64,000 nt of DNA from Roseovarius gahaiensis (GCF_011601345.1 NZ_JAAORB010000002.1:170120-234119), one strand, 5' to 3'; counted from the first letter of the stretch, positions 27,251-36,676 are shown. Program-made: numbers and translations. The notes: a model not told the origin generated them from the sequence alone.

Positions 27251-28600
27251 TCAGGCTGCGGCAAATCCTTTGTCTAGTGCGGTGATGATCTGGTTCACCT
27301 CGGCCTCGGTGATGGTCAAGGGTGGGGACATCAGGATGTTATGGCCCCCAAGACGCACCATTGCGCCGCTTTCGTAAGCTGTCTGGTGAATGCGCTTCAT
27401 CGTGGCGGCATCCATCGGGGTCTTGGCATCGCGGTCGCTGACAATCTCGATCCCGGTCATCAGGCCATGACCGCCGCGCACATCACCGATGATGTCATGC
27501 TTGGCGGCCAGGTCGCACACCCCGTCATACAATTGCTGACCGCGTGCCGCCGCGTTGGTTTTCGTATCCAGCCGCAAGGTTTCTGACAGGCAGGCCACAA
27601 CCGCCGCTGCCCCCACCGGATGCGCTGAATAGGTATAGCCGTGCCAAATTGCGCCTTCGGGCCCCGAGTTTTCGAACACATCAGCCACGGTTTCGCCAAT
27701 CATGACCGCCCCCACCGGGAAATAACCGCTGGTGATGCCTTTGGCACAGGTCATCATGTCGGGCTTTACGCCCCAATGCCGCGCGCCCGACCAGTCGCCG
27801 GTGCGCCCAAAGCCGGTGATCACCTCGTCCGAGATCATCAAGATACCGTATTTGTCACAAACTTCGCGCATCAGTTTCATAAAGCTGGCGTCAGGCACGA
27901 TCACCCCGCCCGCGCCTTGGATCGGCTCCATTATGAAGGCCGCGATGGTGCTGGGATCTTGAAATTCGATCTCGTCCACCGCGGCTGCGGCGATTTTGCG
28001 GGCCAGCATTTCGGGGTCGATGGTGTCGAACGGGTTGCGATAGGTGTAGGGGCTGGGCAGGTGATAACAGCCCGGCAAAAGCGGCTCGTAATTGATGCGG
28101 AACCGGTTGTTGCCGTTCACGCTAGCCCCGCCAAAATGCGTGCCGTGATAGCCCTTTTTCAGGCTCAGGAACTTGGTGCGTGTGGGTTCCCCACGCAGGC
28201 GGTGATACTGCCGCGCAAGCCGCAGCGCGGTGTCCACGCTATCTGATCCGCCACTGGTAAAGAAACTGCGCACCATGCCGTCTTCGGCGAAAAACTCCTG
28301 CACCGCGTAAGAGGCTTCGATTGCTGTCGGGTTGCTGGTGCCAGCAAAGGCCGAATAATACGGCAGTTCCCAAAGCTGATCGGAAATCGCCTGTTTCACC
28401 GCATCGTTGGAATAGCCAAGGTTCACACACCAAAGCCCGCCCACGGCATCCACCGCACGATGCCCATCTATGTCGATAATCTCGACGCCCTCGGCCCCCT
28501 TGATGATGCGGGGCGCATTTTCGCGCGCCTCACCGGGATGGCCCATCGGATGCCAAAGGTGCTTGGCGTTCATCTCGCGCAGGAAATTGTCGTCTTTCAT
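27251..28600 (-). CDS. Class III (omega) aminotransferase
   Basis: The 449-residue PLP enzyme starts at ATG 28600 (MKDDNFLREMNAKHLWHPMG). The PLP-binding region shows ISDEVITGFGRTGDW and the Schiff-base Lys in MTCAKGITSGYFPVGAV. HLWHPMG near the N-terminus is typical of the omega-amino acid:pyruvate group, so beta-alanine, taurine, a diamine or a similar amine is a possible donor. The actual substrate cannot be read here. It is a single gene with a long leader that contains two tandem hairpins. Confidence 0.88.
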   Translation of the reverse strand: MKDDNFLREMNAKHLWHPMGHPGEARENAPRIIKGAEGVEIIDIDGHRAVDAVGGLWCVNLGYSNDAVKQAISDQLWELPYYSAFAGTSNPTAIEASYAVQEFFAEDGMVRSFFTSGGSDSVDTALRLARQYHRLRGEPTRTKFLSLKKGYHGTHFGGASVNGNNRFRINYEPLLPGCYHLPSPYTYRNPFDTIDPEMLARKIAAAAVDEIEFQDPSTIAAFIMEPIQGAGGVIVPDASFMKLMREVCDKYGILMISDEVITGFGRTGDWSGARHWGVKPDMMTCAKGITSGYFPVGAVMIGETVADVFENSGPEGAIWHGYTYSAHPVGAAAVVACLSETLRLDTKTNAAARGQQLYDGVCDLAAKHDIIGDVRGGHGLMTGIEIVSDRDAKTPMDAATMKRIHQTAYESGAMVRLGGHNILMSPPLTITEAEVNQIITALDKGFAAA

Positions 28601-28722
28601 CGTGCAGCTCCGTTTGATCCGTGAGTCGGGAATTTGATCAAACTGTTGCACCTGCGCGGCGCTCCTGTCCAGAGGCAGCAGCGCGCGAGGTCAGACACGC
28701 CTGTGCCGACCTGCTCGGAACG

Positions 28723-28768
28723 CCGGAAACTTTTCAAGTTTCCGGTTCGATTTCTTTTCAAGAAATCG
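28723..28768. repeat. Tandem pair of perfect TTC-loop hairpins
   Basis: The first hairpin has ten-base arms CCGGAAACTT and AAGTTTCCGG around TTC (28723-28745). The second has nine-base arms CGATTTCTT and AAGAAATCG around TTC (28748-28768). Both are perfect and only two bases apart. They lie after the SCP2 gene and before the aminotransferase, both leftward. They could be a processing or termination signal, or a mobile palindromic repeat. Confidence 0.85.
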
Positions 28769-28809
28769 GCTGTCGCGCGGATCAGGGCTTTGTCTTTTGC
28801 CCCAATCCC

Positions 28810-29100
28810 TCACCCCGTCAAAATGCTGCTCACTTTCAACGCGCGCTGCGTGTTGCCTTCAACTTTCAGCTTGCTAGACATGAATGCCATCACCGGGTTT
28901 TGCTCGCCCGACAGGATATTGCGGAACACCTCGTCACTGGCAATCAGGACCACGTCGGCGTCTTCGTTGCCCGCTCGCGCGCCGGTATCGTCCAGCATCA
29001 CGCTACCGGCGTCGGTGATCACCAGTTTGGCAGTGCCCTTGATCGTGCCCCGCGCCTTTGGGGTCAGGGTTTCGATATAGCTTTGGATGATGTCGTTCAT
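28810..29100 (-). CDS. SCP2 sterol-carrier domain protein
   Basis: The 96-residue protein consists of one SCP2-like lipid-binding domain (KGTAKLVITDAGSVMLDDTG ... LIASDEVFRNILSGEQNPVM ... LKVEGNTQRAL). Such small proteins are thought to bind lipids or acyl-CoA in the cytoplasm. It stands alone, with the double hairpin directly downstream. Confidence 0.88.
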   Translation of the reverse strand: MNDIIQSYIETLTPKARGTIKGTAKLVITDAGSVMLDDTGARAGNEDADVVLIASDEVFRNILSGEQNPVMAFMSSKLKVEGNTQRALKVSSILTG

Positions 29101-29183
29101 ACTTGCCTCACGCTACGGACTTTCCAGCGGGAAGCTTGGCGAAATTCATGTCAGGGGCAATTGGAACCCTACGTCAGATGGGG

Positions 29184-29214
29184 GGGCGTTTCGCGAATGT
29201 CGCACAAAACGCCC
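29184..29214. terminator. Stem-loop downstream of moaE
   Basis: Arms GGGCGTTT and AAACGCCC are separated by 15 bases, six bases beyond the moaE stop on the minus strand. A short T-poor tail makes the call modest. Confidence 0.45.
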
Positions 29215-29219
29215 GCATC

Positions 29220-29663
29220 TTACCAGCGGCTCAGCGCGTCTTCATCCTCGTCCTTGGCGGCCACCCAATCGGTCGCTGTGCCGCTGACTTCTTTTTTCCA
29301 GAACGGCGCGCGGGATTTCAGGAAGTCCATAAGAAATTCAGCGCCTTGGAACGCATCGGCCCGGTGTCGGGCAGCGGTGGCGACCATCATGATCACCTCA
29401 TCGGCGTGTAGTTTTCCATAGCGATGGATGACCAGAATATCGCCAAGCGTCCAACGGCTTAGCGCTTCGTTCGCGATTGTCTCAATCGCTTTTTCGGTCA
29501 TGCCGGGATAATGCTCGATCTCCATGGTGTCCAGATCACCCTCGGCAAGGTCGCGCACGATGCCGGTAAACGTGACCAACGCCCCCATGCCTGTTTGTTT
29601 GGCGGCAAAGGCGTTGGCCTCGGCCCCCAGATCAAAGGGCTGTTCCTGAACGCGGATATCCAT
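29220..29663 (-). CDS. moaE: Molybdopterin synthase catalytic subunit
   Basis: The 147-residue subunit binds precursor Z (cPMP) and inserts two sulfurs carried by MoaD. Motifs are GALVTFTGIVRD near the N-terminus, HRYGKL and ADEVIMMVATAARHRADAF in the core, and the catalytic Lys-containing KSRAPFWKKE. It is two bases from moaD in a uvrC-pgsA-moaD-moaE run. Confidence 0.95.
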   Translation of the reverse strand: MDIRVQEQPFDLGAEANAFAAKQTGMGALVTFTGIVRDLAEGDLDTMEIEHYPGMTEKAIETIANEALSRWTLGDILVIHRYGKLHADEVIMMVATAARHRADAFQGAEFLMDFLKSRAPFWKKEVSGTATDWVAAKDEDEDALSRW

Positions 29664-29665
29664 AG

Positions 29666-29911
29666 TTAACCCCCTGTCATCGGCGGGAAAAACGCGACTT
29701 CTCGGGCGTTTTTCAATGGCGCATCAAAATCGGTCAATTCCTGATCGACAGCCACCCGCAGGGCGTCCAGATCGGCAAAGGCGGCGGCGTAGCGTTCTTC
29801 TTTTTCACGTAGTTCGTTCACCAAGTCGCGCACGGTTTCTGCGTCGGTCTCAAGTTTATCTTTCGGCCGCCCGACCCGTTCCCGCACCCATGCAAAATAC
29901 AGCACGTCCAT
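29666..29911 (-). CDS. moaD: Molybdopterin synthase sulfur carrier subunit
   Basis: The 81-residue ubiquitin-like protein ends in the obligatory Gly-Gly (PPMTGG), which becomes the thiocarboxylate. The fold opens with DVLYFAWVRERVG and carries the usual FDAPLKNAREVAFFPP near the end. It lies three bases after pgsA and two before moaE, so it is tightly co-transcribed. Confidence 0.95.
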   Translation of the reverse strand: MDVLYFAWVRERVGRPKDKLETDAETVRDLVNELREKEERYAAAFADLDALRVAVDQELTDFDAPLKNAREVAFFPPMTGG

Positions 29912-29914
29912 GGT

Positions 29915-30496
29915 TTATTCCTTCAGATATGGCCTTGCTTTATGTAGGTAATCGTAGCCTGTCATCAATGTCAGTGCGGCAGCGATCCATAGCAGCCACA
30001 GCCCCACATGGCCCAGTGCGACCGCACCAAACGTTTGCGCTCCGAAATAGTGTTCAAACACGCCTTGGGCAAAAAGCACAGCAATCGCAACCATTTGCGC
30101 GGTGGTTTTCCATTTGGCCAACTTTGTGACCTTTAACAAGCCCGCAGTATCGCCCAAAAATTCGCGCAATCCGCTGACAAACACCTCGCGGAATAAAATC
30201 ACGGTCGCGGGTAAAACCAACCAAGGTGACATGCTGGAATATCCGACAATCACCATCAAGGCGATCACAACCATCGCTTTGTCAGCAATCGGGTCCAGCA
30301 TCGTGCCCAGTTTTGTTGTTTGTTTCCAAGCTCTTGCAAGGTAGCCATCAAACCAGTCGGTAATCGCGGCGCTGATGAACAGTGTCAACGCGAACCAATC
30401 CGCCCATGGGCGATGGAAATACAAAAACATCACCGCGACACCAGGTGCCGCCAGAAGCCGCAAAACCGTCAGAATATTGGGCACCGTCCAGATCAT
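29915..30496 (-). CDS. pgsA: CDP-diacylglycerol--glycerol-3-phosphate phosphatidyltransferase
   Basis: The 193-residue membrane enzyme makes phosphatidylglycerol phosphate. The CDP-alcohol phosphotransferase motif D-x2-D-G-x2-A-R-x8-G-x3-D-x3-D is complete in TDWFDGYLARAWKQTTKLG followed by TMLDPIADK. About five membrane segments are seen. Gene order with uvrC upstream and moaDE downstream is the one I associate with roseobacters. Confidence 0.95.
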   Translation of the reverse strand: MIWTVPNILTVLRLLAAPGVAVMFLYFHRPWADWFALTLFISAAITDWFDGYLARAWKQTTKLGTMLDPIADKAMVVIALMVIVGYSSMSPWLVLPATVILFREVFVSGLREFLGDTAGLLKVTKLAKWKTTAQMVAIAVLFAQGVFEHYFGAQTFGAVALGHVGLWLLWIAAALTLMTGYDYLHKARPYLKE

Positions 30497-30902
30497 GGCC
30501 CCGTTCTAGCCCGGATTGCCCGCCGTGGAAAGACAGAGCATGAGCTGAATACGGCTATCGCCTGCGCGCGCAAAAAGGCTTGAAAGACCGGTTATTTAGC
30601 CCGTCTTGAAGCTATAAACACTGATCGTCCGCACCAAGCCGTCTGGTGCCACGCATCTGCATCAGCGGGGTATCCCCAATCTTGTTGCCATAAGAAGATG
30701 TGGTGCGGCGGCTTGGGCGTTGTGCGACTCGGTGTGGCGCTGATCGTGGGCTGCTGCCAAGGGATTATGACGGCTGGGTCTGCACCGCCTTCGATGGCGA
30801 TAGCTGCGCCCATGACGCAAGGCGACCCGGTATCACGCCGGGGCGGGCGATGGTGCGCCTGCCTGTCAGACGCTAAAGGCATGGGGGCAAGTAAGCGCTC
30901 GC
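30497..30902. other. 406-base stretch without a supported gene (possible decayed gene)
   Basis: No frame spans this gap convincingly. On the plus strand, one frame starting near 30697 gives a signal-like peptide (GVVRLGVALIVGCCQG). A different frame from about 30752 gives DYDGWVCTAFDGDSC and ends at 30876, which would be consistent with one frameshifted short gene. On the minus strand a short tail, VAPDGLVRTISVYSFKTG, ends at 30596. None of these is strong enough to call. Confidence 0.3.
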
Positions 30903-32771
30903 TCAGCCCTTCTCATGGAAAAAGTCGTAGACCTTTTGCGCCAAGCCTTCGGATACGCCATCCACCGCCTTGAGATCGGCCAGATTGGCGCGGCTGATCG
31001 CCTTGGCGCTGCCGAAATGGGCCAGTAGGGCACGCTTGCGCGCCGCGCCCACGCCCGGCACCTCGTCCAGCGGGGTGGCCCCCACGGCCTTGGAGCGCTT
31101 GGCGCGGTGCGTGCCGATGGCAAAGCGGTGCGCCTCGTCGCGCAGGCGTTGGATGAAATACAGCACGGGGTCATTGTGGCGCAGCGCCATGGGACGCTGG
31201 CCGGTCCGGTGGAATTCCTCTTTGCCGTGATCGCGGTCTACACCCTTGGCCACGCCCACCATCGGGATATCCTCGACACCCATTTCGCGCATGATCTGCG
31301 CCACGGCGCTGACCTGCCCCGCGCCGCCGTCGATCAGCAACAGGTCGGGCCACTGGCCATGCGCGCGGTCCGGGTCTTCTTTCAGCAACCGCTTAAAACG
31401 CCGTTTCAGCACCTCTTTCATCATTCCGAAATCATCGCCGGGGGTCAGATCATCCCCACGGATGTTGAACTTGCGATAGTGGTTTTTTTCCATCCCTTCG
31501 GGGCCGGCTACGATCATCGCGCCGACGGCATGTGCGCCTTGAATATGGCTGTTGTCATACACCTCGATCCGCTGCGGCACTTTGGGCAGGCCAAAGGCTT
31601 CGGCCAGCCCATTGAGCAATTTGCCCTGCGTGGCGGTTTCCGACATCTTGCGTGCAAGGCTTTCGCGGGCATTGCGCAGGGCCGCGTCCACCAGCTCGGC
31701 TTTTTCACCGCGCTGTGGCACCAGCAATTCAACCTTGCGGCCCAGTTTTTCGCTCAGCGCCTCGGTCATCAGATCGGCGTTTTCGATGCCATGCGACAGG
31801 ATCAGTTGCCGGGCCGGTTCCTTGGTGTCATAGAACTGCCCGATAAAGGCCTCCAGCACCTCGGGTTCTTCCACATCTGCGCCGACGCGGGGATAAAAAT
31901 CGCGGTTGCCCCAGTTTTGCCCGGCACGGATGAAAAACACCTGCACGCAGGCTTGCCCTTTTTCCAGATGCAGCGCCAGAACATCGGCCTCGGTGACGGT
32001 GCGGGGATTGATGCCTTGGGCTGTTTGCACCTGCGTCAGCGCCTTGATCCGGTCGCGCAGGGCGGCGGCGCGCTCGAATTCCATGGCGTCCGAGGCTTCG
32101 GCCATCTCGGTTTTCAGTTTGTCCTGTATCTCGGTTGAGCGGCCCGAGAGATACCGCTGTGCATCCTTGACCGCCGCCGCGTAGTCGGCCTTGCTGATAT
32201 ACCCCACGCAAGGGGCGGTGCAGCGTTTGATCTGGTATTGCAGGCAGGGGCGCGTGCGCGTCTCGAACTGTGTGTCGGTGCAATTTCGTAGCTGAAACAC
32301 CCTTTGTAATTGGGCCAAGGTCCGGTTGACCGCACCCGCGCTGGCGAACGGACCGTAATACTGGCCTTTCTCTTTTTTCGCGCCACGGTGTTTCTTGATC
32401 ATCGGGTAATCATGCGCGGTGACCAGAATGTTCGGAAAGCTTTTGTCGTCGCGCAAAAGCACATTGTAGCGCGGTTTCAGTTGCTTGATCAGGTTCTGTT
32501 CCAGCAACAGCGCCTCGGTTTCGGTACGCGTTGTCAAAAACATCATGCTTGCGGTTTCGCTGATCATCCGGGCGATCCGCGGCGTGTGGCCAGCAGGCCG
32601 GGCATAGGTGGACACCCGGGCGCGTAAATTGCGCGCTTTTCCAACATAAAGCACGCGCGCCTGCGCATCGAGCATGCGGTAAACCCCGGGGGATGAATCC
32701 AGGGTGCGCAGGTAATCGTGGATCACCTGATGGCCGGTTTTAGGCGCGTTATCCGTTGGCTGCTCGGGCAT
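30903..32771 (-). CDS. uvrC: Excinuclease ABC subunit C
   Basis: The 622-residue protein makes both incisions in nucleotide excision repair. The N-terminal GIY-YIG nuclease is visible as [24 protein letters not shown] segment ([14 protein letters not shown]), the RNase H-like C-terminal nuclease ([26 protein letters not shown]) and a helix-hairpin-helix pair near [20 protein letters not shown] follow. The ATG at 32771 faces an AT-rich region holding its promoter. Confidence 0.96.
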   Translation of the reverse strand: MPEQPTDNAPKTGHQVIHDYLRTLDSSPGVYRMLDAQARVLYVGKARNLRARVSTYARPAGHTPRIARMISETASMMFLTTRTETEALLLEQNLIKQLKPRYNVLLRDDKSFPNILVTAHDYPMIKKHRGAKKEKGQYYGPFASAGAVNRTLAQLQRVFQLRNCTDTQFETRTRPCLQYQIKRCTAPCVGYISKADYAAAVKDAQRYLSGRSTEIQDKLKTEMAEASDAMEFERAAALRDRIKALTQVQTAQGINPRTVTEADVLALHLEKGQACVQVFFIRAGQNWGNRDFYPRVGADVEEPEVLEAFIGQFYDTKEPARQLILSHGIENADLMTEALSEKLGRKVELLVPQRGEKAELVDAALRNARESLARKMSETATQGKLLNGLAEAFGLPKVPQRIEVYDNSHIQGAHAVGAMIVAGPEGMEKNHYRKFNIRGDDLTPGDDFGMMKEVLKRRFKRLLKEDPDRAHGQWPDLLLIDGGAGQVSAVAQIMREMGVEDIPMVGVAKGVDRDHGKEEFHRTGQRPMALRHNDPVLYFIQRLRDEAHRFAIGTHRAKRSKAVGATPLDEVPGVGAARKRALLAHFGSAKAISRANLADLKAVDGVSEGLAQKVYDFFHEKG

Positions 32772-33061
32772 ATACTTTCAGATATGATTCTTGGTCGTCG
32801 CTGCAATCTTATCGGACTTGGGGCAAGAGAAAAGCTGTCCCCGATTCCTGTGGATAAGTGTGGGGGCAAGTTTCAGGGAACGGCAAAATTCCCTTGTTTC
32901 TACGTGGGTTCCTTGATTTGCTTAATTTTTAGGCGATATTTTAGTCTATTGAAAACAAACAATAAATTTGTTAACCGCCCGCAAAATATTGAAAACAAAC
33001 AGCTTTTTGTAACGTTTCAGTAACGAAGTTGCGACAGGTGCACAACTTTACGGTAATCGGC
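32772..33061. promoter_or_regulatory. AT-rich region before uvrC with DnaA-box match and direct repeats
   Basis: These 290 bases are far richer in A+T than their surroundings, especially 32880-33020. They contain one perfect DnaA-box sequence, TGTGGATAA (32849-32857), and two copies of TATTGAAAACAAACA 40 bases apart (32947 and 32987). GTAACG occurs twice near 33008-33026. The uvrC promoter must be here. I do not call an origin of replication. Confidence 0.5.
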
Positions 33062-33841
33062 TCACTCCACCCCAAGCACATCGGGTGTTTGCCATGCCAG
33101 ATGTTGGCCGCCATCGACGCACAAAAGCTGCCCGGTCACTGCTGGGGCCTCCAAAAAATAAGCCAGCGCCGCGACGATATCGCTGGCATTCGCGCCCCGG
33201 TTCAGGACGGTCGCCTGCCGTTGCCGTTGAAAATGGCTGTCGGTTTGGCGGTGACCCTGCAAGGTTGGCCCCGGCCCGATGGCGTTGACGCGGACGTGCG
33301 GCGCAAGCGCTTGGGCTGCGGTTTGGGTAAAGGCCCAAAGGCCCATCTTGGCCACCGTGTAAGTCATGAATTCGGGGGTCAGCTTGCGCACCCTTTGGTC
33401 GATCATGTTGACGACCAGCCCCTGCGCCAAGGGTTCATCCATCTCGCAGCGGGCCGCATCGGGGATTTGCGCCGCCAGTGCCTGCGTCAGAACAAAAGGT
33501 GCGCGCAGATTGCTTTCCATGTGCCGGTCCCAGCTTTCGCGCGTGGCAGACTGGATGTTGTCATATTCAAAGATCGAGGCGTTGTTGATCAGGCAGGTGA
33601 CCGGGCCGCCAAGGGCCTCGGCCGCCTTGGGCAGAAGCGCCCGCACTTGGTCTTCGTCCAGAAGGTCGGCTTGCAAAACTTCGGCACGTTGGCCCATGCT
33701 ACGAATTTCGGCTGCGACGGCCTTGGCCTCATCCTCGCTGGTGGCGTAATGCACTCCCACGTCAAAGCCGCGGCGCGCCAGTTCCAGCGCCATAGCGCGC
33801 CCCAGACGTTTACCAGCGCCGGTTACCAATGCCCGTGTCAT
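33062..33841 (-). CDS. SDR oxidoreductase of the pteridine-reductase / FolM type
   Basis: The 259-residue Rossmann enzyme has the nucleotide motif VTGAGKRLGRAMA; the TGxxKRLG form is shared by pteridine reductases and FolM. CLINNASIF and the YTVAK catalytic pair follow, but the usual catalytic Ser position reads NMIDQR, so Asp replaces Ser as in pteridine reductases. Reduction of dihydropterins is the best guess. Transcription runs toward uvrC, but the 290-base gap suggests separate promoters. Confidence 0.8.
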   Translation of the reverse strand: MTRALVTGAGKRLGRAMALELARRGFDVGVHYATSEDEAKAVAAEIRSMGQRAEVLQADLLDEDQVRALLPKAAEALGGPVTCLINNASIFEYDNIQSATRESWDRHMESNLRAPFVLTQALAAQIPDAARCEMDEPLAQGLVVNMIDQRVRKLTPEFMTYTVAKMGLWAFTQTAAQALAPHVRVNAIGPGPTLQGHRQTDSHFQRQRQATVLNRGANASDIVAALAYFLEAPAVTGQLLCVDGGQHLAWQTPDVLGVE

Positions 33842-33856
33842 GTGTTCTGTCCCCGT

Positions 33857-34822
33857 TTATGAAAGCACGATCAAGACATAGGCCAGATATAGGCCGGTCA
33901 AGATCACACCCCAAATACGCCCGATATCCTGTTTGAAAAAGACAAACGGGATGATCAACAGCGATGCACCCAGCATGACCCAAAGATCAAATTGCAGGAA
34001 TCCGGGGTCGACCGGGATTGGCCCAACAAGCGTGGTCACCCCGATAATGGCCAGCAGGTTGAACATGTTCGACCCGATGACATTGCCAAGCGCCACATCC
34101 GCCTGTCGGCGCAGCGCGGCCATTACGGTGGTCGCTAGTTCCGGCAAAGAGGTGCCAAGCGCCACCAGCGTCAGCCCGATCACCGTATCGCTGACCCCGT
34201 ATTGCCGCGCGATGATCGACGCGTTGTCGACCAAAAGATCAGCGCCAAGCGGAAGGCCGATAAGCCCAAGCACGAGAAAGACGATGATCTGCCACCACGG
34301 CATATCCGGGTCGGCACCTTCGATGTCTTCGCCGTCTTGCGCGTCCAGCAGCGCCAACGCCGTAGTTTCGCGTCGGTGGTTGCGCGCTTCAAGCAGCGAA
34401 TCTGTCAGAACGAACGCCAAAGCGGCCAGCAAAATCAGGCCCGACACCAGCGTGAATTCACCCAAAAAGGCCAGCCCGATGAACAACACCGACCCGACCA
34501 GCATGAAAACATAGGTTTTGCGCGTTTCGCAGCCGCTTGTATGAAGCCCAAACAAAAGCGCCGGAATACCAAGGACCAGCAGGATATTGGCCGTGTTCGA
34601 GCCTACGACATTGCCAAGGGCCAGCCCCGGCTTATCAAGCAGAACGGCGTTGATGGAAATCAGAAGTTCGGGGGCCGAAGTGCCGAAGGCTACGATTGTC
34701 AGGCTGACGATCAGCGCTGGAATGCCGACCCGCAAACTCAGGTTCACCGCGCCTTTGACCAGTGCATCCCCGGCCAGCAAAAGGATCAAAAGGCCAAGGG
34801 CGGACAAGATCCATGGCATCAT
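33857..34822 (-). CDS. Calcium/sodium antiporter, CaCA family (YrbG-like)
   Basis: The 321-residue protein has two repeated halves of about five membrane segments. Each carries the ion-binding alpha repeat: FGTSAPELLISI ... GNVVGSNTANILLVLG in the first half and LGTSLPELATTV ... GNVIGSNMFNLLAIIG in the second. A short acidic cytoplasmic loop (AQDGEDIEGADPD) joins them. Its start overlaps the stop of the small zinc-ribbon gene (ATGA). Confidence 0.93.
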   Translation of the reverse strand: MMPWILSALGLLILLLAGDALVKGAVNLSLRVGIPALIVSLTIVAFGTSAPELLISINAVLLDKPGLALGNVVGSNTANILLVLGIPALLFGLHTSGCETRKTYVFMLVGSVLFIGLAFLGEFTLVSGLILLAALAFVLTDSLLEARNHRRETTALALLDAQDGEDIEGADPDMPWWQIIVFLVLGLIGLPLGADLLVDNASIIARQYGVSDTVIGLTLVALGTSLPELATTVMAALRRQADVALGNVIGSNMFNLLAIIGVTTLVGPIPVDPGFLQFDLWVMLGASLLIIPFVFFKQDIGRIWGVILTGLYLAYVLIVLS

Positions 34823-34989
34823 TTGCGCTTGCCTTTCGTGCAGCTACAGGGGCCTTTCCCGATCCGGAATCGCCCGCATTTGGGACATTTAGCCGAGGCC
34901 AGCTTTTGTTGTCCGGGAAAGCGCAGTTTGCCGAACATCGCCATGACGCCCATGAATACGAGGAATAGAACGACGATTTTTACGATCAT
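34819..34989 (-). CDS. Small membrane protein with a zinc ribbon
   Basis: The 56-residue protein has an N-terminal membrane helix (IVKIVVLFLVFMGVMAMFG) and a C-terminal Cys cluster CPKCGRFRIGKGPCSC that could hold one Zn. I chose ATG 34989, one base after the sppA stop. The stop overlaps the antiporter start by four bases. The tight sppA / zinc ribbon / antiporter arrangement implies co-translation. No function is known. Confidence 0.8.
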   Translation of the reverse strand: MIVKIVVLFLVFMGVMAMFGKLRFPGQQKLASAKCPKCGRFRIGKGPCSCTKGKRK

Positions 34990-34990
34990 G

Positions 34991-35800
34991 TCAAAGCCCG
35001 AACCGCGCATAGGCGGCGCGTTCTTCGATGGTGGTTATCGTGTCTTGGGCCAAGGCCATGCCAAACCGTTGGAACAGACCACGCTTGCGGCCATATTGTG
35101 CAAAGCGCACTTTGTCGCCGTAGATGTCTTTCATCTTGGGTGTCAGATGGCCAATACCATCGGTCAGCCCCAACTCGACCGCGCGGTGGCCCAGCCAGAA
35201 CTCCCCGGTGAAAAGCGCGTCGTCTTTCGCCAGTTTGTCGCCCCGACGGGATTTGACTTGGCGTTCGAATACGTCGTGCATCTGTTCCAAAAGTCCAGTC
35301 AGGCGGTCGATGTCCTCGGGCTTTTCCGGCAGGAACGGGTCAAGGAAGCTTTTTGATTTTCCCGAGGTATAGACCCGCCGTTCCACGCCTTGCCGCGACA
35401 ACAAAACATGCGCGCCAAACCCGGCCGAGATTACGCCGATCGACCCGACGATCGACGCTTCATCGGTCCAGATGTCATCGGCGGCACTGGCCAGCCAATA
35501 CCCGCCCGAGGCGGCGACATCTTCCACGAAGGCGTGAACGGGGATATCTTTTTCATCCGCCAGCCGCCGAATACGCGCCGCGATCAACGACGATTGCACA
35601 GGTGACCCTCCGGGGGAGTTGATCAGCAAGGCAACGGCTTTGGGTTTGCCGCGCTTGAATGCCTTTTCGATGACAGGGGCCATAGCCTCGTCATTCAATT
35701 GCGCGCGGCCACCGGCACCGATCGCGCCGTTCAGCCGGATGACGGCCACCAAGGGGCCGCGTTCGAACAGGCGGCTAAGGTACGGAATACGAATTTTCAT
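34991..35800 (-). CDS. S49 family signal peptide peptidase-like serine protease
   Basis: The 269-residue protein has the Ser/Lys dyad of S49 proteases: Ser in VEDVAASGGYWLASAA and Lys in VYTSGKSKSFLDPF. LINSPGGSPVQSSLIAARI is the conserved oxyanion region. I took ATG 35800 (MKIRIPYLSRLF) as start. It lacks a clear membrane helix at the N-terminus, so it may be a soluble single-domain SohB/SppA relative. It heads a three-gene operon. Confidence 0.88.
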   Translation of the reverse strand: MKIRIPYLSRLFERGPLVAVIRLNGAIGAGGRAQLNDEAMAPVIEKAFKRGKPKAVALLINSPGGSPVQSSLIAARIRRLADEKDIPVHAFVEDVAASGGYWLASAADDIWTDEASIVGSIGVISAGFGAHVLLSRQGVERRVYTSGKSKSFLDPFLPEKPEDIDRLTGLLEQMHDVFERQVKSRRGDKLAKDDALFTGEFWLGHRAVELGLTDGIGHLTPKMKDIYGDKVRFAQYGRKRGLFQRFGMALAQDTITTIEERAAYARFGL

Positions 35801-35914
35801 AGCTTTGATGTAGAATGCCCGCCCCCTACAAACAAGACGGCAGGCCATGGCCATTTCACCAAGTTTAGAAAAAGTCGGGAAACACGGGCAAATAAGTCAC
35901 GCCATACGGATCAA

Positions 35915-36676
35915 TCATTCCTTGATCCGATAGCCGGTGCGGAAAATCAGCCACACCAGTGCAAGGCAAATACCTGTAAACCCGGCAATCGCCAGCAGGC
36001 TAAGGCCAACAGGCACATCCGCCTGCCCAAAGAACGACCAGCGAAACCCTGAAATCAGGTAAACGACCGGATTAAACAGCGTCAGCGTTTGCCAAAGCGG
36101 CGGCAGCATCGAGATCGAGTAGAACGAGCCACCCAGAAACACCAAAGGCGTGATCACCAGCAGTGGGATGATTTGCAGTTGCTGAAAATTTTCGGCCCAT
36201 ATCCCGATGATGAACCCGAACAGCGAAAACGACAGGCAGGTCAGCACCAGAAAGGCCAGCATCGCCCAAGGGTGCTGAATATCCATATCCACGAAAAACC
36301 CGGCTGTCAGCAGGATCACCACGCCGATCATCAAGGATTTGGTGGCCGCCGCGCCAACATAGCCCAGAACGATTTCAAAAAAGTTCACAGGCGCTGACAG
36401 AAGCTCGTAAACCGTGCCGATGAATTTCGGGAAATAAATGCCGAAACTGGCATTGCTGATCGCTTGGGTCATCACGCTGAGCATGATCAGCCCCGGCACG
36501 ATGAATGCGCCATAGGTGACCCCTTCGACCTGGTCGATACGGCTGCCAATGGCCGAGCCGAACACCACGAAGTAAAGCGAGGTCGAGATCACCGGCGACA
36601 GCAGGCTTTCCATAAGGGTGCGGAAAAAGCGTTTCATTTCGAAAACGTAAATCGCCCTGATCGCATATAGGTTCAT
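35915..36676 (-). CDS. ABC-2 type transporter permease
   Basis: The 253-residue protein has six membrane segments. The ABC-2 signature area near [18 protein letters not shown] precedes the last helix. Its start overlaps the ATPase stop by four bases, so the two genes form one exporter. NodJ-like or drug/lipid exporters have this size; the substrate is unknown. Confidence 0.92.
   Translation of the reverse strand: MNLYAIRAIYVFEMKRFFRTLMESLLSPVISTSLYFVVFGSAIGSRIDQVEGVTYGAFIVPGLIMLSVMTQAISNASFGIYFPKFIGTVYELLSAPVNFFEIVLGYVGAAATKSLMIGVVILLTAGFFVDMDIQHPWAMLAFLVLTCLSFSLFGFIIGIWAENFQQLQIIPLLVITPLVFLGGSFYSISMLPPLWQTLTLFNPVVYLISGFRWSFFGQADVPVGLSLLAIAGFTGICLALVWLIFRTGYRIKE

Noticed and set aside
32772..33061. 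Chromosomal origin of replication
   Set aside because: Only one exact DnaA box is seen, and none of the genes usually near alphaproteobacterial origins (hemE, parAB, gidA, dnaA) is present; kept only as a finding to check.
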